49,127 nucleotides of DNA from an uncultured Clostridia bacterium (lineage in GTDB: Bacteria > Bacillota > Clostridia > Christensenellales > Aristaeellaceae): the NCBI GenBank assembly GCA_946187775.1, contig CAMHSI010000006.1:1-49127 (forward strand), written 5' to 3'. How positions within the stretch are numbered: the first letter of the stretch is position 1; the number at the start of each line of letters is the position of its first letter. The position numbers and the translations under genes were made by a program. Shown here in pieces: positions 43,876 through 49,127 of this stretch. Under the pieces are notes generated by a model. That model did no database searches and was not told the origin of the DNA. It saw nothing but the letters and a program-made list of their open reading frames with translations.

Positions 43876-45813
43876 ATGAAAAGGTTTCTTGCCCTGCTGA
43901 CTGCCCTGGTTCTCTTTGCCGCCTGCGCCGGCGCGGAAAGCACCGCTGCTGAAACAGCGGCCCCCGCCGCGGATACAGTCCTCAACCCGGGAAAGCTGGA
44001 GTCGAAAACCGTTTCCTGGTATGCCTTAACCAAGGCAAACCTGGTTTCCGATGATCATGCCATGACCCTCTGGTTCTCCCCCAACGCCCCCGACCTGCCC
44101 TATATGGACCTGACGGACTGGGCCTCCATTGCCACCTATGTGGCGACGGAAATGGGGGCGAAGCCCGGCTACGAGCTGAAGGTAACAATGGATGACGCCG
44201 CGAAAACCGTTACCGTAACCCGTGAAAACGGCTATGACGCTGTTTTCAATTTCGCCGACGGAACCGTATCCTTCCTGGATTATGTGGCTTTTGTAAGTTC
44301 CCCTCACATTGCCTACCTGGATGTCGCAGGCGTTGAGAAGGAGCCGGGTGAGGATCCCACCCTGCTGAAGGTCGTCAGCCACCGTTCCCGTTATGGGAAT
44401 TATACCGTCCTGAATCTCGCCGATTACGACATTCCCATGATCATCCAGGACGGGAAGTACATTCTTCCCCTGCAGACGCTTTCAGCCCTTTTCTTTGCGG
44501 GAGTCGGCTCACCCTTCTTCTATAACGGAGTCAACGTCTTTGTCTCCGCGGGTGGTGAAATGCGCAATCCCCTGACTGCGCTGCAGCAAAACATCGCCTC
44601 TATCGCGACTCCCGAGCTGGAAGCTGCCATGGAAGCCTACGAGGGTTCCGAAGATGAGAAGCTCGCCTTCCTCCTCGATCAGGTCAGCAAGCTCTCCGAA
44701 GAAGGCGCCGCCATCGTGGAGAACTTCCGTAAAGCGTTGGCAAACACCCTGTACCCGGTCTATGCCTCCGTGCCCGCCGCAAAGCGCAGCGAGGATATGA
44801 TCATTTACGGCTATAATGAACTGTGCTTTGAGCTGGATAACTTCTATGGCCTGAAGGAAGCCCACAGCATCACAAATTTCAATACCTTCTTCCAGCAGAC
44901 CGGCCTGGTCAAAGGCCTCATGGATCCGGATCCCGCTGTTGCCGATGCCGCGATTGCCGAGCTCACCCGGTACTGGTTCGATGATATGCACTCCGGCTTC
45001 AACGCTGCCTCCTGCTACACAGAGGAAACCCCGGATGCCACTTTCGGTTACAGCACTTTAACCTCCTCCCACTGGGAAGAATCCGCCAAAGCTGCCCGCA
45101 AGCTCTATCCCGATGCCTCCAAATCGTATTTTGAGTGCGGAGATACGGCTTACGTCACCTTCGACGGCTTCGATATTGCTGAAACGGAAGACGGCAGTGA
45201 CTTCCCGGATTACTACGCGCTGCAGAAGGCCGATAAGCTTCCCATGGACACCATGGGCCTGATCATCTACGCCCATCAGCAGATCACCCGGGAAAACAGC
45301 CCGATCAAAAACGTGGTCATGGACCTGAGCTGCAATGGCGGCGGCATTGCCACAGTCGCGGCTTTCACCCTCTGCTGGTTCCTCGGCGATGCCCAGGTTT
45401 CCCAGCATCATACCTTCACCGACGCCCAGTCCACCATTACCTACCGTGCGGATGTCAACCTGGATCACGAGTTCGATGAGAAAGACACCCTCGCCGGCCG
45501 CGGCCTGAAGCTCTACTGCCTCATCTCCCCCACTTCCTTCTCCTGCGGCAACCTGGTGCCCTGGGGCTTCAAGGAAAACGGGGATGTCACCCTGCTGGGC
45601 AAAACCTCCGGCGGCGGCTCCTGCGTGGTGCTGCACATGTCCACCGCCTGGGGAACCTACTACCAGATTTCAGGACCCAAGCGCCTGGCCTTCGTGAAGA
45701 ACGGCTCCTACTATGATGTGGACCGTGGCGTCGAGCCGGATCACATCATCGATTCCTATGAGCATTTCTACGACCGCGAAGCCCTCACGAAGTATATCAA
45801 CAGTCTTTATTGA
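43876..45813 (+). CDS. Secreted S41-family (tail-specific) protease-like protein
   Basis: A 645-residue exported protein. The signal peptide (about 1-20) contains FAACAGAE, where the Cys might be lipidated. The N-terminal half (about 40-220) resembles a copper-amine-oxidase-N-like beta-domain (ALSALFFAGVGSPFFYNGVNVFVSAGG). The C-terminal part (about 400-645) follows the S41/C-terminal-processing-protease fold: AYVTFDGFD, VVMDLSCNGGG (substrate-binding strand), ISPTSFSCGN (candidate nucleophile Ser) and GKTSGGGSC. I see no clear PDZ domain or canonical Lys, so the exact catalytic pair is uncertain. The start has AAGGAGG 7 nt upstream. Its place beside surface-protein genes suggests trimming of exported proteins. 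Codon use is strongly biased, like the preceding gene. Confidence 0.8.
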   Translation: MKRFLALLTALVLFAACAGAESTAAETAAPAADTVLNPGKLESKTVSWYALTKANLVSDDHAMTLWFSPNAPDLPYMDLTDWASIATYVATEMGAKPGYELKVTMDDAAKTVTVTRENGYDAVFNFADGTVSFLDYVAFVSSPHIAYLDVAGVEKEPGEDPTLLKVVSHRSRYGNYTVLNLADYDIPMIIQDGKYILPLQTLSALFFAGVGSPFFYNGVNVFVSAGGEMRNPLTALQQNIASIATPELEAAMEAYEGSEDEKLAFLLDQVSKLSEEGAAIVENFRKALANTLYPVYASVPAAKRSEDMIIYGYNELCFELDNFYGLKEAHSITNFNTFFQQTGLVKGLMDPDPAVADAAIAELTRYWFDDMHSGFNAASCYTEETPDATFGYSTLTSSHWEESAKAARKLYPDASKSYFECGDTAYVTFDGFDIAETEDGSDFPDYYALQKADKLPMDTMGLIIYAHQQITRENSPIKNVVMDLSCNGGGIATVAAFTLCWFLGDAQVSQHHTFTDAQSTITYRADVNLDHEFDEKDTLAGRGLKLYCLISPTSFSCGNLVPWGFKENGDVTLLGKTSGGGSCVVLHMSTAWGTYYQISGPKRLAFVKNGSYYDVDRGVEPDHIIDSYEHFYDREALTKYINSLY

Positions 45814-45833
45814 TTCCTTGGAAATATGGTCCC

Positions 45834-47837
45834 TTACTCAGCCGGCTGGTCTCCAGCCGGCTCTTCTTCTGCCGGAATATACTCCGCCAGGTACGCTCCC
45901 AGGATCGCCTGGGGCCAGGAAACGGCGTCCCGGATCATGTAATCGTGCAGAACCTGGGGATAGAAGTCAAAGTATACGTTGGAATAAATCGGCAGCGCCG
46001 GAAGCGTCTCCATGAACCGCTTCTGGAACTCAAGCCATTTGGCGCAGTACCCCAGCACGTCCGCCGGCTCCGTCTGCCGCATGGAAACCGCATGCTCCCA
46101 GAGCTCGTCGTCCTCCAGCGCGGAAGTCTTCCAAACGTGGTGCCCGTCCTCCGTCTCGGTGAAGTTCAGGGACGGGTCATACAGCGTGTCAAAGTTCGTC
46201 GCCAGGAAGAACATGTCGTAGTGCGCTTCATCCAGCCGGTAATACTCCTTCAGCAGCGTTTCCGTTGGGATCGCATATACCTCCAGCTCGATTCCGCCCT
46301 CTCCCAGGGAGCTCACCAGCCGTCCCTCCAGCTCCGGCGCAACGGTGCTTCCCAGGCCGTAGGCGATGCTCAGCTGCAGCGGCACAAGCTCCTCCCCGTC
46401 CTTCCGGTACCGCACCTTGTCCGTTCCGGGAACAAAGGCTTCTCCCTTTTCGTTCAGGTTCCATCCGGCGTCCGCAAGGAGCTGGTTCCCCTTCTCCGCA
46501 TCCCGGTCATAAGGGGTGATTTCGCTCAGGGACAGAGCTTCCCACTGTTTCGTCAGCTCCTCGTCCCCTTCTTCCCCGTCCTCTGTCTGCGTTCCCGGAT
46601 ATCCTACGGATCCGTTGAGCACCAAGTACATCCACTGGCCCAGTCCGAAATAGCCCTGGGCCCGCATTCCGTATCCGCCCAGCGTTTCCTGGACGATGCC
46701 ATCCCGGTCCGTCAGGTAGGCGATGGCCTGCCGCACCGCCGGGTCGTTCATCGGCGCCCGCTCCGTGTTGAAGTTGATGAAGCCCAGTCCGCTTCTCTCA
46801 TAGTTGGTATAGGTCAGTCCCTCCTGCCCCGCGGCGGTCTCCAGGCATTTCGTAATGTCGTCCTTGTCGCTCACCTTGTTCAGCAGGCTGATGCTTCCGT
46901 CCCCGTATATCTCGGGCAGGTCCGCGGACACCGTGGATCCCATGGTGATTTTCGGAATCATGGGCTTCTTTCCCGCGGAGTTTCCCTTGTACCGCGGGTT
47001 GATCTCAAACTGCGCCGTTCCGTTCTCGTAGGAGGTCAGCACATAAGGTCCGCTGCATACCGAAGGATGGGTCCGGTATCCCGTTTCCGCGTCCAGGATC
47101 GTTTCTTTCAGCAGCTCCGCGGTGAACACGGGCTCTTCCCTGTCCGGATCCTCGTTGGCCAGGTAAATCCCGTTTCCGTCGTCCTTCACGGTCACTCCGG
47201 GAGCGATCACGGAGATGGGATACGGCACGCAGTCCAGCAGTCCCAGCTCGTAGAAGAAGGGCAGGTATCCGGAGTCAATCGTGATGTTGATCATATCGTC
47301 CGCCGTAACCCGCACCCCGGACAGGCTAGAAGCCTTCCCGGTAATGTAGTCGTTGTATCCGGAGATGTATACCGGCGTCTTTACCGCCGCTCCCAGCTCC
47401 CGCATTTCCGGCGCCATGCTCAGCAGCATGGAAAATGCGTAATCCCAGGCCGTTATCCGGCTTCCGTCGCTGTAGTACAGGTCGTCATACAGCACGATGA
47501 TGAACGTAATGTCCCCGTCTGCCTGCTGCATGGCGGTGATACCGCTGACCACGGAGTGATCCGGAACAAACACGGCCTCTTTCACGTCCCATTCAATCAG
47601 GTTGTATCCGTGGATCATGGACCGCACGTCCAGGTCGCTGCTTCCGTTTCCCCACATGGATGTGAAGAAATTCCCCGTCAGCGGCGTGGTCACGGTTACC
47701 CGGAGTTCCTCGTAGTCAACGGCAGGCTGTTCGGTCAGTTCCGCGGCGGCGTTCTCCTCCGCTTCCTCCGCCCATGCGCCGAAAACCATCATCAGCGCGA
47801 GGATGCAGGCCAGGATTCCTGTCAGCGTTTTCTTCAT
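45834..47837 (-). CDS. Second family 5 solute-binding protein, permease-less paralogue
   Basis: A 667-residue exported protein with a signal peptide ending GAWAEEAEE. It matches the protein at 37066-39264 block for block: DLDVRSMIHGYNLIEWD, VLYDDLYYSDGSRITAWDYAFS, SGPYVLTSYENG, RQAIAYLTDRDG and IYSNVYFDFYPQVL. It ends in a short Glu-rich tail (PAEEEPAGDQPAE). The ATG at 47837 follows AAAGGAG; the earlier ATG at 47876 is in the intergenic hairpin. It follows the MBG/MucBP surface protein on the same strand after 78 bp, repeating the surface protein-solute-binding protein order of the larger operon. No permease or ATPase is present. The convergent S41 gene ends 20 bp away. Confidence 0.87.
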   Translation of the reverse strand: MKKTLTGILACILALMMVFGAWAEEAEENAAAELTEQPAVDYEELRVTVTTPLTGNFFTSMWGNGSSDLDVRSMIHGYNLIEWDVKEAVFVPDHSVVSGITAMQQADGDITFIIVLYDDLYYSDGSRITAWDYAFSMLLSMAPEMRELGAAVKTPVYISGYNDYITGKASSLSGVRVTADDMINITIDSGYLPFFYELGLLDCVPYPISVIAPGVTVKDDGNGIYLANEDPDREEPVFTAELLKETILDAETGYRTHPSVCSGPYVLTSYENGTAQFEINPRYKGNSAGKKPMIPKITMGSTVSADLPEIYGDGSISLLNKVSDKDDITKCLETAAGQEGLTYTNYERSGLGFINFNTERAPMNDPAVRQAIAYLTDRDGIVQETLGGYGMRAQGYFGLGQWMYLVLNGSVGYPGTQTEDGEEGDEELTKQWEALSLSEITPYDRDAEKGNQLLADAGWNLNEKGEAFVPGTDKVRYRKDGEELVPLQLSIAYGLGSTVAPELEGRLVSSLGEGGIELEVYAIPTETLLKEYYRLDEAHYDMFFLATNFDTLYDPSLNFTETEDGHHVWKTSALEDDELWEHAVSMRQTEPADVLGYCAKWLEFQKRFMETLPALPIYSNVYFDFYPQVLHDYMIRDAVSWPQAILGAYLAEYIPAEEEPAGDQPAE

Positions 47838-47868
47838 ATCCTGTAGTCTCCTTTTTTGAAGCAATATA

Positions 47869-47898
47869 CCCGACACGCCTTTTGTGCGTGCCGGGTTT
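47869..47898 (-). terminator. Hairpin between the MucBP protein and the solute-binding protein
   Basis: CCCGACACGC / GCGTGCCGGG, 10 bp with one mismatch and a 7-nt loop. The T-rich tail is better on the + strand (GTTTTGAGTTTTTT) than on the minus strand (TATATTGC). It may partly stop transcription between the two minus-strand genes or protect the upstream mRNA. Confidence 0.6.
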
Positions 47899-47915
47899 TG
47901 AGTTTTTTCCCCGGT

Positions 47916-47996
47916 TTACTCGATGGTTTCGCCGGCGTTGATGCTGCCGAGGCCGAGGCCCAAAGGCGTCTCAAAGTCGTCGATGTGAATCAGGTT
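47916..47996 (-). other. C-terminal tail shared with the Cna-B protein (candidate sorting signal)
   Basis: The last 26 residues run LIHIDDFETPLGLGLG, then INAGETIE and the stop. They align with the Cna-B protein end (LVTIEELPTALGVGG ... INHVGDTFE), although the rest of the two proteins share no domain type at this end. Confidence 0.7.
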
Positions 47997-49127
47997 CTCC
48001 GCCTCCGCGAAGATGACGGTCACGGTCACATCCCTTGCGGGCATGGTACCGGTCACCAGCCTGTTCGCGGTGTAGAGTCCGGGAATCATGGGCGCCGGGA
48101 TGCTGTAATCCTCGCCGAACAGGAACCCTCCGACGAACGGATCGGTTGCCGGTTCTCCGTTGGGATATACATACCGGATCGTCAGTGTGTATTCGTTTAC
48201 TGTGTACACCACGTCATATTCCGTGTTGGCCGTCAGCGTTCCGCTCACCCGCTCCAGGTCGGGAGTGTAGCCTTCAACAGGCGGTGTGACCACGTCATAG
48301 GCGGTTCCGCTCGCAGCGGTTCTCCGCACGGTGGAAGTCACCTTGCCGTCCATCCAGTACTGGATAGTCAGCGTGTAGGTCTGTACGCCCTGGTTCTGCT
48401 GCTCCTGCTCGGTCACGGTCAGCGTACCGTTCGCGTAGGTGATGGCGTAGCCGGCGGTGACGTTATTGCCCGCGGCGTCCGTAATCACCATGCCGCTGGC
48501 AACGTTCGCGCTGCTGCCGACCTCCGTCTGGCTGCCGGTCACGGTGATGCTCTGGATCGTATGTCCGTTGCTCAGCAGGCCGCTTGTCAGGGTGTATCCG
48601 CCGTTCGTCAGCGCCGTTCCGTCATATTCCTTCGTGGCGGAAGCCGCTGTAACGGTGATCGGGATCTGGGCGGTCGTAACCGTATCCTCACCCTTCTTCT
48701 CCAGGTCGCCGATCTTCACGGTGACCTCGTTCTTAATGTTCCCCGCCGCCGCGTCCGCAGCCGTTACCACGTGCTGCACGCGGATCTGGATTTCCTGTCC
48801 GGCCGTCAGCGTTGCAGGCACCGTACCCACAATCGTCATGCCGGCCGCTTCCGTTACGGTCAGGGTCTTGGTCTCATCGTAGATGTTCTTCACGCTCACG
48901 GTCCAGGTCACCGTGTCACCCATCCGGTACGTGGTGTTCCGTCCGTCATCCTTGGTCACAACCAGGTTGTCCGGCACGTCCGTCTCTGCGGGGCTCGTTC
49001 CGTCGGTTACCGTCAGGAGGCCTTCCGCGTAGGTGATCTTGTAGCCCGCGGTCACGTCATTGCCTGCAGCGTTCACGATCTTCGCGTTGCTGGCAACGTT
49101 CGCGCTGCTGCCCACCAGCGTCTGGGT
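47916..49127 (-). CDS. MBG/MucBP repeat surface protein (C-terminal part)
   Basis: The frame is open to the last base of the window, so only the last 403 residues are seen; the GTG at 49115 is not a credible start. The visible part begins in an MBG-type repeat (VGSSANVAS...DVTAGYKITY). A DUF11-like module (YRMGDTVTWTVSVKN) and a second MBG repeat (ATKEYDGTALTNGGY ... NVTAGYAITYANGTLTV) follow. Two MucBP-like units come next (YTLTIQYWMDGKVTS; YTLTIRYVYPNGEPA). It ends with the tail listed separately. MucBP and MBG modules occur in exported adhesins that bind glycoproteins or plant polymers. There is no LPXTG motif, C-terminal membrane helix or basic end. The repeats continue beyond the window. 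Confidence 0.85.
   Translation of the reverse strand, partial: TQTLVGSSANVASNAKIVNAAGNDVTAGYKITYAEGLLTVTDGTSPAETDVPDNLVVTKDDGRNTTYRMGDTVTWTVSVKNIYDETKTLTVTEAAGMTIVGTVPATLTAGQEIQIRVQHVVTAADAAAGNIKNEVTVKIGDLEKKGEDTVTTAQIPITVTAASATKEYDGTALTNGGYTLTSGLLSNGHTIQSITVTGSQTEVGSSANVASGMVITDAAGNNVTAGYAITYANGTLTVTEQEQQNQGVQTYTLTIQYWMDGKVTSTVRRTAASGTAYDVVTPPVEGYTPDLERVSGTLTANTEYDVVYTVNEYTLTIRYVYPNGEPATDPFVGGFLFGEDYSIPAPMIPGLYTANRLVTGTMPARDVTVTVIFAEAENLIHIDDFETPLGLGLGSINAGETIE

Noticed and set aside
45810-47846. 678-codon plus-strand frame opposite the second solute-binding protein
   Set aside because: The minus strand encodes a clear family 5 protein with a signal peptide; the plus frame is a shadow.

Overview
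The window reads as chromosome of a Gram-positive, gut- or rumen-type Firmicute of the Clostridia (inferred). Evidence is the strong AGGAGG-type ribosome binding sites, sigma-A type promoters, a DUF1836 protein, an ECF S-component, Cna-B/FctA/BspA-type surface domains, and no outer-membrane features. Coding density is high. I saw no tRNA, rRNA, CRISPR array or intact insertion sequence.

Region 1 (1-9510, + strand) is a tightly packed carbohydrate-use operon: the end of a GPH-type sugar symporter, a GH2 enzyme, a TIM-barrel sugar isomerase/epimerase, a GH78 alpha-L-rhamnosidase, a GH43 enzyme with a discoidin-like domain, and a GH1 beta-glycosidase, closed by a strong terminator at 9477-9510. 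None of these enzymes has an obvious signal peptide, so oligosaccharides are probably imported first and trimmed inside the cell. Region 2 (9526-14011, - strand) holds a divergent phosphoribosyltransferase with its own promoter, then a GH39-uxuA-SDR operon for glucuronate/fructuronate-derived sugars, preceded by the decayed end of an older gene. Together regions 1 and 2 suit a rhamnose-, xylose/arabinose- and uronic-acid-bearing plant glycan.

Region 3 (14133-21852) is a run of small units. A DUF1836 regulator is divergent from an SGNH hydrolase, with a perfect palindrome between them. A hybrid histidine kinase is translationally coupled to a solute-binding protein. An ECF S-component sits behind an attenuator-like terminator. 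An orphan MerR-type promoter points into the 3' end of a secreted metallophosphoesterase. Several gaps carry coding-looking fragments, suggesting past gene loss.

Region 4 (22080-49127) is the most unusual part: about 27 kb devoted almost entirely to exported proteins. A minus-strand operon of about 20 kb encodes, in order, a Cna-B/FctA surface protein, a peptide-type (family 5) solute-binding protein without any permease, an Ala-Glu-Pro repeat protein, and a roughly 4,360-residue adhesin (PPC-like, BspA leucine-rich repeat, DUF11-like, SpaA and FctA domains). Divergent from it are a small secreted protein and an S41-type protease. Beyond these lie a second, paralogous permease-less solute-binding protein and the C-terminal part of an MBG/MucBP surface protein. 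The Cna-B protein and the MucBP protein end in the same unusual tail (pattern: I-[ED]-[ED]-[LF]-x-T-[AP]-L-G-x-G ... IN ... G-[ED]-T-[FI]-E-stop). They lack an LPXTG motif, a C-terminal membrane segment and a basic tail. My main hypothesis is that this is a surface-display system using a non-LPXTG C-terminal signal, with the dedicated solute-binding-like proteins and the protease as accessories.
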